Source: JACRGC01 sp041305345
GTDB lineage: Archaea; Micrarchaeota; Micrarchaeia; Norongarragalinales; SBBD01
Assembly (NCBI GenBank): GCA_041305345.1
Contig: JBFYLP010000006.1
Location: 186,001 to 250,000, forward strand
Reading direction: 5' to 3'
DNA length: 64,000 nucleotides
Within the stretch, counting starts at the first letter, position 1. Each line of letters starts with the position of its first letter. The notes below the pieces were generated by a model that did no database searches, was not told the DNA's origin, and saw only the letters and a program-made list of their open reading frames with translations. Shown in pieces: positions 50,114 through 58,992 of the stretch. A program made the position numbers and the translations under genes.

Positions 50114-50845
50114 ATGATCAATTTGGGTGCCCGCAGGAGCCAGGTGGACGCGCCAATCGAGCTTGTGATTGCAATCATTATACTGCTAGCTTCGCTTTCG
50201 ATTGCGATGCTCATCTTTGGCGACACGGGAAAGCAGAAATGCTTCGCAGAGCTTAGGGGCGAGGTGCAAAAGCTGCAGCTTGCCATGCAGGATTTGGCAT
50301 TGCAATCGCCGCCTTCAACAAGGAGCGTTTACTTCACGTTCCCTAGCTGCGGAAGTGAGCGCATAGACATATTGAGGTTCGCGTATTACTCGCGCCCGGA
50401 GTACTGCAAGGCGTGCGCCGGCCAGTATGCGGGATGCTGGAAGCTGGAGATGGCATCCTGGGACCGGAACGCCGAAAGCTACACCCAATCCCCCGAGCTA
50501 TACAATTCTGGGATTTGCGTTGATGTTTCGGGAAACATGATCCTATACGACCAGAACGACCAAGGCGGGATGCAGGACCCGGAGTGCCAGCCGCTCTCCG
50601 ACACCCCCTGCAGCAGCGGCATCGACCTTCTTAGTGACTCGGAATGCACCTTCCAGAAAAGCGGGGTCATTAGGGATGTTTTCAATCCGGGTGCAGTGGC
50701 AGAGACAAGTTCAAGGTGGAAGACGCTTGGAAGGGAAGCAAGCACTTACCAGATAAGGCTGACAAAGGCGATTGGGACCTGCCCCGATTCGTCGAGCTGC
50801 CCTGCAATAGCGATATGCGCAAAACCCTTAAGGCAAAACCAGTGA
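50114..50845 (+). CDS. Pilin-like protein with Cys-rich extracellular domain
   Basis: A 243-residue protein whose start, MINLGARRSQVDAPIELVIAIIILLAS, has a short basic leader, then Glu followed by a hydrophobic helix, as in prepilins. The large extracellular domain has twelve or so Cys residues (KQKCFAEL, FPSCGSE, EYCKACAGQYAGC), which suggests several disulfides. It ends the three-gene pilin-like cluster. The overall shape hints at a minor or tip pilin. No family name is claimed. Confidence 0.7.
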   Translation: MINLGARRSQVDAPIELVIAIIILLASLSIAMLIFGDTGKQKCFAELRGEVQKLQLAMQDLALQSPPSTRSVYFTFPSCGSERIDILRFAYYSRPEYCKACAGQYAGCWKLEMASWDRNAESYTQSPELYNSGICVDVSGNMILYDQNDQGGMQDPECQPLSDTPCSSGIDLLSDSECTFQKSGVIRDVFNPGAVAETSSRWKTLGREASTYQIRLTKAIGTCPDSSSCPAIAICAKPLRQNQ

Positions 50846-50935
50846 GGGAAGAAGCTGGGGCCGGGAGCATAGTGTCACTTCAAACGGATGGGCATGAAAA
50901 CCTAAAAAGGCCATTTACCTTCCTTACCATCCAAT

Positions 50936-52054
50936 TTAATCCTTGAGGATGAATTTGTCGATTGTTTTTTTCGCGCTTTCCCTTCTCCTCTGGTGTTCCT
51001 TAAGGAAAGATTGCAATTTTTCAACCAGGAGGAGCTTGAGCTCGCCCGAAAGCAGCTTTCCTGAAACGTAATCATCGTGTACCTTTTTGAGCTTCGCATC
51101 GTCCTCCTCGAAGAACGTGAGCCACTGGTAGGAGATGTCAACTCCGGGGTTCCCGCCGTGCTTCCGGTGCTCCTCGACTGATGCGGCGCCTCCGGAGAAG
51201 GCGTACTTCTTCACCTTCTTCTCGATTGCCTCAGGCAAATCGGTGGTGTAAATTGCGGTCTCGGCTTCCGAGGCGCTCATCTTCTTGTTGGCGGCAAGTC
51301 CGGGAAGGAAGCGGCAATGGATGGCAGCGGGCTTGTAGTAGCCCAGTTTCGGAAGGATGTCCCTGCTTACCCTGAAATGCGCATCCTGGTCGATTGCGTG
51401 CGGGATTAGGCACGGTATGTTCTTCCCCTTTTTGACGCTTGGGAGGAACGCGGGCACCGATTGCATGGAAGTGAAGAACAGCTCGCCCACGTTGTTGGAA
51501 TCCGTGAAGCCGAAAACCGCCTTCGCGGTCGAGAGGGTGAGCTTCTTTGAAACCTTGAGCGCTTCGCGGTAAAGCGTTTTTGCATAGTCCGTGTCGGTGA
51601 AAATGAAGGTCTTCCCCTGCTTGAAGCCAAGGGCAATGACATCGAGCGCGTTTTCGTATGCGAGCGCGTTGGTTTCCTCAAGCGAGAGCGAATCCTTGAA
51701 AACGAACTTCTCATCGTCCGTCATCTGGAAGTAGAGCTCGGCACCGAACTTGTCCTGCAGCCATTTGGTGAACATCCAGGGTATCAGATGGCCGATGTGC
51801 GTGTTCCCCGAAGGCCCCCTTCCGGTGTAGAGGAAGAACTCATTGCCCTTTTCGTGCTCATTTAGGATCCATCCAAGGTCCCTATGGGAAAAGAAAACTT
51901 TCCTTCGAAGGAAGTGGTGCAGCCCGCCCGTATGCTTTTGCAGCCTCCTTAGCAGCTGCTCATCGATGTGCTCCGTCCCGAATTCCTTGATGAGCCTCTC
52001 ATAGTCGATGTCGCCCTCGACCTTCCAGGGCGTCACGATGAAATCCTTGGCCAT
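50936..52054 (-). CDS. trpS: Tryptophanyl-tRNA synthetase, archaeal/eukaryotic type
   Basis: The ATG at 52054 is preceded by GTGATC, a ribosome binding site, and gives 372 residues starting MAKDFIVTPWKVEGDIDY, typical of archaeal TrpRS. The class I motifs are GRGPSGNTHIGH and KMSAS (KMSKS variant with Ala-Ser). PHAIDQDAHFRVSRDI is the conserved tryptophan-binding region. The longer frame from 52084 begins at a TTG and adds ten residues without conservation. It charges tRNA-Trp. Confidence 0.95.
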   Translation of the reverse strand: MAKDFIVTPWKVEGDIDYERLIKEFGTEHIDEQLLRRLQKHTGGLHHFLRRKVFFSHRDLGWILNEHEKGNEFFLYTGRGPSGNTHIGHLIPWMFTKWLQDKFGAELYFQMTDDEKFVFKDSLSLEETNALAYENALDVIALGFKQGKTFIFTDTDYAKTLYREALKVSKKLTLSTAKAVFGFTDSNNVGELFFTSMQSVPAFLPSVKKGKNIPCLIPHAIDQDAHFRVSRDILPKLGYYKPAAIHCRFLPGLAANKKMSASEAETAIYTTDLPEAIEKKVKKYAFSGGAASVEEHRKHGGNPGVDISYQWLTFFEEDDAKLKKVHDDYVSGKLLSGELKLLLVEKLQSFLKEHQRRRESAKKTIDKFILKD

Positions 52055-52226
52055 AAGATCACGGAAAGCGGCCCAATTGTGCAATTCGCGGCCTTAGCAC
52101 AAAATTCCCTCGACGGCAATGTTTAAAAAAGCTCATTTGCATTTACTATTCGCTTATTCTTTCAGCTAGCAGGTTTTTAATTGCCATACTAGTATGCATC
52201 CCGCAGCTGCAAATGAGGGTGTTCAA

Positions 52227-52661
52227 ATGAAGCTCGTGATAAATGACGCAAAGGCAGGGAAAAGCTACCAGAAGGAGATTCCAAAGGAGAAGGAGGCACT
52301 GATCTATGGGAAGAAGATAGGCGACCAGGTTGATGGCGCATTCATTGCGGAAATGCCAAGCTACAAGCTTGAAATCCGGGGCGGTAGCGACAAGGATGGC
52401 TTTCCAATGAGGCCGGATGTGCCCGGCCAGAGGCGCACAAGGCTGGTGCTATCGCAGCCTCCGGGGATCAAGGTGGAACGGAAGGGCTTCAAGAAGATGA
52501 AGATGGTTGCAGGGAATGCGGTTTCACCTTCAATCCACCAGCTGAGCCTTAAGATTATCGAATACGGCCCCAAACAGCCCGAGGAACTCGGCCTTAAGCT
52601 CACGCCGAAGGAACAAAAGCCAAAGGAGGAAAAGCCAGCTGAGAAAAAGAAGAAGAAATAA
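52227..52661 (+). CDS. rps6e: Ribosomal protein eS6 (S6e)
   Basis: The ATG at 52227 follows a GGGTG site and gives 144 residues. The S6e pattern is clear: MKLVINDAKAGKSYQKEI, the conserved GGSDKDGFPMRPDVPG, RLVLSQPPG and NAVSPSIHQLSLKI. The C-terminal 30 residues are an extra Lys/Glu/Pro-rich tail (KEQKPKEEKPAEKKKKK) beyond the usual archaeal length. It belongs to the small ribosomal subunit. An in-frame ATG 11 codons upstream is not used. Confidence 0.95.
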   Translation: MKLVINDAKAGKSYQKEIPKEKEALIYGKKIGDQVDGAFIAEMPSYKLEIRGGSDKDGFPMRPDVPGQRRTRLVLSQPPGIKVERKGFKKMKMVAGNAVSPSIHQLSLKIIEYGPKQPEELGLKLTPKEQKPKEEKPAEKKKKK

Positions 52662-52719
52662 GGAAGGTTGCGCTTTTGGAAGTATTCAAGGAAAAAGTCG
52701 TGGAGAGACGGATTGATGG

Positions 52720-53559
52720 ATGCTTTTTGATTTTACGAGGGAAATCGCCTCGCTTAAGGATTTCTCCCCGCATTTCCCAATGTACGATTTCGGTAAGCTC
52801 GGCTCCAATTTAGAGAAGGCGGGGGTGCAAATTTCGGGCAAGGAATGGTTTTCCTTAAGCATCACATCGGCACTAATTGCATCCGTTTTTACAGCCCTAA
52901 TTTGCGCGGCATTTTCCCGAAGCATTGCGTGGCTTCTTATCCTGCCCTTATCCTTCGGTGCATTCCTTTTTTTGGCGCTTAGGCTGCCATCCTACCTGAT
53001 GCGCAAAAGGGCCGAAGCGATGGAAGCTGAAATGTCATTCGCATTGCGGGAGATTGTTGTCGAGGCAAGGATGGGCCTGCCCTATGAGGCCATCATCGGA
53101 AACGTGGCCCGGCGAGGGTATGGCTGCCTGAGCCTTGAATTTGGAAAAATCGTTGATGAGATCGCTCTAGGGTCATCCGTTCCCGAGGCGCTAGCGGCGT
53201 TTTCTGAAAGGACGGAATCGGCGAGTGCAAAAAGGCTCGGGTCGCAGTTGAGTTTTTGCTATGGGCACGGCATCCAATCATCCAGCCTTGGGAGGCTCGG
53301 CGATGAAATCGCATCGCTCCAAAGGGTCAAGATGAGGGAGCATTCCTCCAAATCTGCAATCTTGGGCCTGCTTTTCCTTGCCATTGGATGCATCGTGCCC
53401 GCGCTTTTCGCCGCGTACATCATAATCGGCTCATCGTTCCTAGCCCTCTCATTCACGCCAAGCGACATCCATTTTGCATACCTCGTGGCGTTCCCGCTTG
53501 CTTGCAGTGCGATGTTATGCTATATAAATGCCAAGACGCCAAAGGTAATTTCGATGTAG
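52720..53559 (+). CDS. Type IV pilus platform protein (TadC/FlaJ/GspF family)
   Basis: A 279-residue membrane protein with two F-domain type pieces: an N-terminal cytosolic segment with LGSNLEKAGVQISGKEWFSL, two membrane helices, a helical region EMSFALREIVVEARMGLPYEAI typical of the GspF/TadC cytosolic domain (x-LP-x-L-x2-L replaced), GSSVPEALAAF, and two further helices near the C-terminus. It would anchor the secretion ATPase at the membrane to assemble the pilins of this window. The TadA/FlaI-type ATPase is not present here. Confidence 0.75.
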   Translation: MLFDFTREIASLKDFSPHFPMYDFGKLGSNLEKAGVQISGKEWFSLSITSALIASVFTALICAAFSRSIAWLLILPLSFGAFLFLALRLPSYLMRKRAEAMEAEMSFALREIVVEARMGLPYEAIIGNVARRGYGCLSLEFGKIVDEIALGSSVPEALAAFSERTESASAKRLGSQLSFCYGHGIQSSSLGRLGDEIASLQRVKMREHSSKSAILGLLFLAIGCIVPALFAAYIIIGSSFLALSFTPSDIHFAYLVAFPLACSAMLCYINAKTPKVISM

Positions 53560-53561
53560 GA

Positions 53562-54413
53562 ATGAGGGCTTCTATTTCCGATTGGCTAAAACTGGCAAGG
53601 ATTGAGCACGCCTCGATGGTTTTGGTAGCGGTCATCATCTCGGAAGCGCTTACCGCGAAATATGCCGGAATGCCTTTCATATTGGATTTTCGGTCAATTT
53701 TCCCTGCGTTCGGGCCGTTTTTCATTGCTGCTGGCGCATTCATCCTAAATGACTATTTCGGCTATGGAACGGACAAGGCAAATGGCCGGATTGAAAGGCC
53801 GCTTGTTGCAAAAAAAATAACCAGGAAGGATGCGCTTAGGGTTTCGGTTTTCCTCTTTGCGCTAGGGCTTTTCCTCGCGTTCTTCGTCAATTTTTACTGC
53901 TTCATTGTCGCATTCGCATTTGCCTTCCTTTCCGCGGTCTATGACAATTTCCTCAAGAAGAAGCCACTGCTCGGAAACGCATTCATATCAAGCAGCATGG
54001 CAATTTCATTCGTTTATGGCAATCTTGCAATCACGCACGCAATGCAGGGGATCATCCTGCTGTTCGTTGCGGTGTCGTTCCTTGCGGGAATGGGAAGGGA
54101 GCTAATCATCACGCTTAGGGACGTGAAGGGCGATAGGAAAATTGGCGCCGTCACCTTGCCCATGCTAATTGGCGCGAAAAAAACAATCCGCCTAGCCGCG
54201 GCCTTCTTCGCGGTTGCAATTGCCCTTAGCTGGATTCCCATACGGACGGCTGTTTCGCCCTATACGGCACTGATTTCAATCAACAATGCCATGCTGCTGG
54301 CCTCAATTTACTTTGCATGCATTAGGGGCCCTAATGGCTTTCGGAAAGCGCGCAATTTGAGCCTTTTTGCGCTGATGCTTGGGTTGCTCGCATTCGCATC
54401 CCTTGCGGTTTAA
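53562..54413 (+). CDS. UbiA-family prenyltransferase, likely DGGGP synthase
   Basis: The ATG at 53562 gives 283 residues, with about eight membrane helices and the two Asp-rich motifs of the UbiA family: NDYFGYGTDKANGRIERPL and DVKGDRKIGAVTLP. N-D-x2-D and the KING/RPI-like ending are typical of archaeal digeranylgeranylglyceryl phosphate synthase, which puts the second prenyl chain on archaeal membrane lipids. The longer open frame from 53388 overlaps the platform protein gene and is ignored. It starts two bases after the TadC-like gene. The lipid role is inferred from motifs. Confidence 0.85.
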   Translation: MRASISDWLKLARIEHASMVLVAVIISEALTAKYAGMPFILDFRSIFPAFGPFFIAAGAFILNDYFGYGTDKANGRIERPLVAKKITRKDALRVSVFLFALGLFLAFFVNFYCFIVAFAFAFLSAVYDNFLKKKPLLGNAFISSSMAISFVYGNLAITHAMQGIILLFVAVSFLAGMGRELIITLRDVKGDRKIGAVTLPMLIGAKKTIRLAAAFFAVAIALSWIPIRTAVSPYTALISINNAMLLASIYFACIRGPNGFRKARNLSLFALMLGLLAFASLAV

Positions 54414-55255
54414 CGCAAATTCTGCTGTTCCTTCATCTCCCTCAAATTGAACCTGCGCCCCTCCCCCGCAAGGAAAACGGGCACATCCGCCTTCTCCTCA
54501 ACTAGTTTCCGCTGCGATTCGGGCCCGGCTTGCAGGAATTTTATCCCCATATGCGTGATGAAAATCGCCTTTGGCCTTCTGACCATTTGGTGCAATGCAT
54601 CAACCAGCTCGATTGAGGTGAGATGGAACTGCAGCTTATCATCGCCCGGCCTAAGGCAGTTGAAAACCAGGAAATCTGCGCCCTCGAACTGCGAACCAAG
54701 GCCGTCGAAGTAGCCGGTGTCCGAGGAATATCCAATGCTAATCCCTTCCGCTTCCAGAAGGAAGCCGATTGCAGAAGGGTCCTCGTGGAGGGTTTTTGTT
54801 GCCCTCAGAGTGGGCGGGCTAGTTGGCGAAGTGTTTCCTTCCCCCTTATGTTTTGCCGCAACCTTAAATGTGTGCTTTTCGCCCTGCTTCATTGCCTTGC
54901 ATTCCTCGAGCATCCCCTTGAAATATTCATCGATCTGCTTCTCGAATTTTCCCTGCCCTGAAATCACGCTTTCACTTCCAAGAAGCGTGCCCTTCCTGCC
55001 TTTGAAATTGCCGTAATTCATCGCCTCAACAAACATGTTCGCATCGTTGCAGTGGTCGATGTGGCAGTGCGAGACGAAAATCGCATCTAGCTCATTTGGC
55101 TCCTCCTTGTATTGAAGGCTTTTCAGCAGGGCGCCGGGGCCGGGGTCAACGTGCATCTTGAGGGCGTTTGAGTTTATGCGGAAACCCCCGGTTGCCAGTA
55201 TCTGCCTGTCAAGGACGATGCGGCCGCCGCCGCTTCCGAGGAATACGAGTTCCAT
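54410..55255 (-). CDS. Metallo-beta-lactamase fold hydrolase
   Basis: A 281-residue protein with the metal site SHCHIDHCND (H-x-H-x-D-H), an N-terminal FLGSGGGR strand, a GYSSDTGYF metal-bridging Asp, and a final His in FITHMGIKF. The order resembles PhnP or RNase Z-like MBL enzymes, but no exosite of RNase Z is clear. An insert of roughly 30 polar residues (KHKGEGNTSPTSPPTLRATK) lies in the middle. Substrate unknown: a phosphodiester or RNA substrate is plausible. It converges with the UbiA gene with a four-base overlap. Confidence 0.85.
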   Translation of the reverse strand: MELVFLGSGGGRIVLDRQILATGGFRINSNALKMHVDPGPGALLKSLQYKEEPNELDAIFVSHCHIDHCNDANMFVEAMNYGNFKGRKGTLLGSESVISGQGKFEKQIDEYFKGMLEECKAMKQGEKHTFKVAAKHKGEGNTSPTSPPTLRATKTLHEDPSAIGFLLEAEGISIGYSSDTGYFDGLGSQFEGADFLVFNCLRPGDDKLQFHLTSIELVDALHQMVRRPKAIFITHMGIKFLQAGPESQRKLVEEKADVPVFLAGEGRRFNLREMKEQQNLR

Positions 55256-55346
55256 TGAAATTACCCTGGGCCGATATTCCCTCGCTCCGCATCTTTATAA
55301 ACATTCGGTAGCTAAATGTATCAAATTCTGATTATGGGTGGCTTTC

Positions 55347-55748
55347 ATGGTGGATAGGATTTTTGGCTCAATGGGCGATTTGAAGGTCGGGAAGTACGTC
55401 ATCATCGAGGACGTTCCTTGCAGGGTCGTCTCTATCGACAAGAGCAAGCCCGGAAAGCACGGCGCTGCGAAGATGAACGTTGTGGCAATCGGGCTTTTTG
55501 ACAATTCGAAAAGGTCCCTGATGAAGCCTTCGGATGGGGACGTGGAAATTCCAATCATAGAAAGGAGGCGCGCACAGGTGGTTGCCATTACGGGGACGAG
55601 CGCGCAGCTGATGGACCTATCAAGCTACGAGACATTCGAGGTTGAAATGCCCGAGGACATGCGGGGGGAGATCGAATCCGGGAAGGAGATCGAATACATG
55701 GAAACGATGGGCCGCAAGCTGCTTCTAAGAATCAGGGGGGAGGAGTGA
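55347..55748 (+). CDS. eif5a: Translation initiation factor aIF5A (hypusine protein)
   Basis: The ATG at 55347, with GGTGG upstream, gives 133 residues. The hypusine loop is KSKPGKHGAAK with Lys37 as the modified residue, followed by the C-terminal OB domain (VVAITGTSAQLMDLSSYETFEV). aIF5A helps translation through polyproline stretches and in termination. Deoxyhypusine synthase is not in the window. The protein is clearly identified. Confidence 0.95.
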   Translation: MVDRIFGSMGDLKVGKYVIIEDVPCRVVSIDKSKPGKHGAAKMNVVAIGLFDNSKRSLMKPSDGDVEIPIIERRRAQVVAITGTSAQLMDLSSYETFEVEMPEDMRGEIESGKEIEYMETMGRKLLLRIRGEE

Positions 55749-55753
55749 ACCGT

Positions 55754-56203
55754 TTAAGCTGTGAAATCCCCATCGGTTGAACTGCAGGCAGTGGTGCTGG
55801 TGCAGGACGCTATAGTGTAATCATAAAAACCAGGAACTGCACAGGTCAAAGCAACCGAATGGGAAGTGACAAGGGTTTGGCTGCCCGAATATTTTTCATC
55901 AGGATTCCCCGGGATCAGGTAATTAACTGAGGACGTGGAGGGAATGTTCGTGGTCCAGGAGATGAGAGCGATATCATCACCTAATATGCATTCAGATACA
56001 TCCTCTGCAACGTCGGTGATCAGGGGCGCCCTTGGCTGCACGGAATCAAGGACACCGCCAATTTCGCCCGTGGTCTCATTCACGTTCTCAGCCGCGCTCC
56101 CAAGGATGTTGGTCCTCGTGACAAGGACCACGACGAGCAGGAAGCCAATCACGGCGCCAAGCATCATAAGGTACTCCATTGCGGTTTGGCCCTTCATTCC
56201 CAT
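55754..56203 (-). CDS. Class III-signal pilin with Fn3-like domain
   Basis: A 149-residue protein starting MGMKGQTAMEYLMMLGAVIG, with the class III signal G-Q-T-A-M-E-Y. The extracellular domain includes ISWTTNIPSTSSVNYLIPG, the typical start of a fibronectin type III-like or related Ig domain, and one Cys pair each side (SECILG, ALTCAVPG, IASCTSTTAC). It would be processed by EppA. It is a single gene between aIF5A and the LonB fragment. Confidence 0.83.
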   Translation of the reverse strand: MGMKGQTAMEYLMMLGAVIGFLLVVVLVTRTNILGSAAENVNETTGEIGGVLDSVQPRAPLITDVAEDVSECILGDDIALISWTTNIPSTSSVNYLIPGNPDEKYSGSQTLVTSHSVALTCAVPGFYDYTIASCTSTTACSSTDGDFTA

Positions 56204-56302
56204 GGATTCCTAACGCCGGGAGGTAATATAAAACGCATCCAATGGAAGGAAAACAACGGAAAAAGGGATTTGGTTACGGATGCAGGCTGGAACGGGGCCG
56301 GA

Positions 56303-57418
56303 CTAGTTCGAAATAAAAACCTTCGTTCCCTTCCGCAGGCGCCTTGCACGTTTTATTGAAGGATTTGAGATGTATGCGTGCTCCGGCGTCGTTTTCAGGC
56401 CGCGCCTGCCGATCTTTACTTTCACGATTTTCCCCTTGTAAGGCCGGCGGTTGATGATAAGCAGTTTCGCTTTCCCAATCCTTGTGCCTTTCCTTCCAAG
56501 GATCGTAGCTTTTGCGTTTTTCGGGAGCACTATGGCCTCATACCCATCCTCCCTCCTTTCGATTGGATATTTCGAGGAATAATCATTCCATATGTCCTGC
56601 AATGCGGCATCCCTTCCGTTGAGCTCCACGGTCGTTTTCCCGTCGAATGATTGAAAGGGGTCGTGCTTCACATCGCCAAGTAGTGCACCCGCCCTGCTTC
56701 CGGTGGCATCGACAAAAGGCGCCTTCTTCTTCCCGGAATTGTCAACAATCAGCTTTGCGCTCTCGCCCATCTCGAATATCCTGCCCCTGCCTAGTTGCAT
56801 TGCGAATATCAGCGCGGCGCTCATAAGGCCTGCAACGATGATCATGGCCGCAACTATCACGTTGTCAATGTTCATCTTCGGCAAAACATAGATTGCAACC
56901 ATGAACGAGAGCGCCATGAAGCCAATCATTATTAGGTTGGAATTCCCGGCAGTCATCCGCGTTTGCATCCGCTCGCTTGCTATCATCTTGCGGCCCTCTC
57001 CTGCCTTGATCACGCGCACTCTTGGCATATTGTCATCGTTCGGATTGGCAACAACCATTATATCCTGGAGCTCCTGCACGGGCATCAATTCCGCCATTGC
57101 CTGCGCAAGCATCGACTTGCCCGTTCCGGGCGTGCCAACAAGAAGCACATTGCGCTTCTGCCCAGAGGCCTTCCGAATGACCTCGATTGCCTTGTCCTGG
57201 CCGATCACCTGGTCGATTAGTTCCTCCGAAACCTCGACCTCGGACGTGCTGCGGATTTCCGCAAGGTCCCTGATCTGGCTGATTTTTTTTTGGCGCTTGC
57301 CGTTCCTCGGCTGGGTAGCGGCGGCCGACGCATTCAGAGTTTTGTGCGTTTTGGAAACCGTGGCGTTGACCCCTAAACCTAGGCCTGCTGCCCCAACTGC
57401 GCCTCTCTTCCTTGCCAT
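56303..57418 (-). CDS. LonB protease N-terminal part fused to an intein N-fragment
   Basis: The 371-residue product begins like archaeal membrane LonB: IRSTSEVEVSEELIDQVIGQ, Walker A GTPGTGKS (95-102), EGRKMIASERM, two membrane helices (about 162-208), and VDATGSRAGALLGDVKHDPFQ. At this point LonB normally goes on with SGGLG and Walker B. Instead Ser257 opens an intein: SFDGKTTVELNG (block A) and, about 80 residues later, KTTPEHAYIS (block B). The chain stops after block B, after about 115 intein residues, as in natural split inteins. Walker B and the Ser-Lys protease domain are missing. Most likely a C-half gene (intein C plus LonB C) is elsewhere and the parts are trans-spliced; truncation by rearrangement is the alternative. 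The start is ATG 57418. Confidence 0.8.
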   Translation of the reverse strand: MARKRGAVGAAGLGLGVNATVSKTHKTLNASAAATQPRNGKRQKKISQIRDLAEIRSTSEVEVSEELIDQVIGQDKAIEVIRKASGQKRNVLLVGTPGTGKSMLAQAMAELMPVQELQDIMVVANPNDDNMPRVRVIKAGEGRKMIASERMQTRMTAGNSNLIMIGFMALSFMVAIYVLPKMNIDNVIVAAMIIVAGLMSAALIFAMQLGRGRIFEMGESAKLIVDNSGKKKAPFVDATGSRAGALLGDVKHDPFQSFDGKTTVELNGRDAALQDIWNDYSSKYPIERREDGYEAIVLPKNAKATILGRKGTRIGKAKLLIINRRPYKGKIVKVKIGRRGLKTTPEHAYISNPSIKRARRLRKGTKVFISN

Positions 57419-57539
57419 AAACAACCCTTGAAAGTATTCAATCCATCCGAAATTATAAAAGGATGCCTCTTTGGTGAAGCGGACTCATAGCGTATAAAAA
57501 GGCAAACCGCGTAAAACCTAACCTCCGGTGATAAAAAAA

Positions 57540-58973
57540 ATGGATTTCCAAGAATTCCGCCAGGCAATTTACGAGCTTCCAAGGGAAGGCGCGATGCGCG
57601 TCCCCGTCCGCGCCGTTGCTACGAAGGAGATGCTCGATAAGATGATGACCGATAGGACTCTTGGCCAGGCGAAAAATGTCGCGAGCCTGCCCGGCATCCT
57701 GGAAGCGGCGTATGTGATGCCCGACGGCCACGAAGGGTACGGCTTTCCAATCGGGGGAGTTGCCGCATTCGATCCCGAGGAAGGTATCGTTTCGCCAGGC
57801 GGTGTTGGATATGATATAAATTGTGGGGTCCGGCTTATCAAGACGAATATGATGGAAAAGGACATAAGGCCCAGGTTGAAGCAGCTCATCAACAAATTGT
57901 ACGAAAATGTGCCTTCCGGGGTTGGGAGCAAGAGCAAGGTGCGCCTTAACCCACAGGAATTGGAGAAGGCGGTCACGGAAGGGCTCAAATGGTCCCTCGA
58001 CCACGGCTATGCAACCCCCAAAGACCTGGAGCATTGCGAGGAGAACGGCCATTTTGAAGGCAGCGATTATTCGAAAGTGTCGGACATGGCAAAAAAAAGG
58101 GGCGGGCCGCAGCTTGGCACATTGGGTGCCGGGAACCATTTTATGGAGGTGCAGAGAGTCGAGAAAATATACGACGCCGAAATTGCAAAATCGTTCGGGA
58201 TAACGAATGAGGGGCAGGTAACGGTTATGGTGCATTCCGGAAGCAGGGGGTATGGACACCAGATATGCGATGATTTCATAAGGACGATGATGAATGCCAT
58301 CCAGAGGAACAACTGGCAGCTGCCGGACAAGGAGCTGTCATTCGCGCCCCTGAACACAGTTGAGGCGCAAAGCTACCTTGGGGCGATGCGCACTGCAATC
58401 AATTTCGCTTTCAACAATAGGCAGCTGATGACGCATTGGGCAAGGGAGACGTTCCAGCAGGTGTTTGGGGGGAAATGGGAGGATTACGATTTATCGCTGG
58501 TATACGATGTATGCCACAACATCGCAAAATTCGAGGAGCACGAGGTGGGGGGGCAAACGAAAAAGGTGTGCGTGCATAGGAAGGGCGCAACCCGCGCGTT
58601 CTGGAAGGGAAGGAAGGAAGTCCCCCAAGCGTACCGCAATGTCGGGCAGCCAGTCATCATCCCCGGATCGATGAATACCGCATCCTACTTATTGTGCGGC
58701 CTGCCTGGCGCAGCAATCTCATTTGGAAGCTCCTGCCACGGCGCCGGCAGGGTGATGAGCAGGCATGAGGCAACAAGGAAATTCAACGGGAAGGAAATAG
58801 CTCGGCAAATGGAGCAGAAGGGCCAGGAAATCCAGGCGGGCTCCTACGACCTGCTTGCGGAGGAGTTCGGCGGCGCGTACAAGAATGTCGATGAAGTTGT
58901 GAAAGCCGTTGAGCTTGCCGGAATCAGCAAGATCATTGCAAGGATGGTGCCCATAGGAGTGATAAAGGGCTGA
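57540..58973 (+). CDS. rtcB: RNA-splicing ligase RtcB
   Basis: The ATG at 57540 has a GGTGAT site upstream. The 477-residue enzyme carries the RtcB motifs: MPDGHEGYGFPIGG, the manganese ligands Asp92 and Cys95 in YDINCGVR, GTLGAGNHF, HSGSRGYGH, HRKGATRAF and the guanylylated His in SSCHGAGRVMSR. It joins 2',3'-cyclic phosphate and 5'-OH ends of spliced tRNA. The tRNA-Gly intron at 14912-14996 is a likely substrate. It is divergent from the LonB fragment gene. Confidence 0.97.
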   Translation: MDFQEFRQAIYELPREGAMRVPVRAVATKEMLDKMMTDRTLGQAKNVASLPGILEAAYVMPDGHEGYGFPIGGVAAFDPEEGIVSPGGVGYDINCGVRLIKTNMMEKDIRPRLKQLINKLYENVPSGVGSKSKVRLNPQELEKAVTEGLKWSLDHGYATPKDLEHCEENGHFEGSDYSKVSDMAKKRGGPQLGTLGAGNHFMEVQRVEKIYDAEIAKSFGITNEGQVTVMVHSGSRGYGHQICDDFIRTMMNAIQRNNWQLPDKELSFAPLNTVEAQSYLGAMRTAINFAFNNRQLMTHWARETFQQVFGGKWEDYDLSLVYDVCHNIAKFEEHEVGGQTKKVCVHRKGATRAFWKGRKEVPQAYRNVGQPVIIPGSMNTASYLLCGLPGAAISFGSSCHGAGRVMSRHEATRKFNGKEIARQMEQKGQEIQAGSYDLLAEEFGGAYKNVDEVVKAVELAGISKIIARMVPIGVIKG

Positions 58974-58992
58974 CATTCGGGTGGGCCTTACG

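Noticed and set aside
53388..53561. Extended start of the UbiA-type gene
   Set aside because: It overlaps the TadC-like gene in another frame and carries no conserved residues; ATG 53562 fits the family.
56303..57418. Reading the LonB fragment as a complete small AAA protein
   Set aside because: Walker B, sensor and protease parts are missing and the C-terminal 115 residues fit an intein N-part better than any AAA lid.
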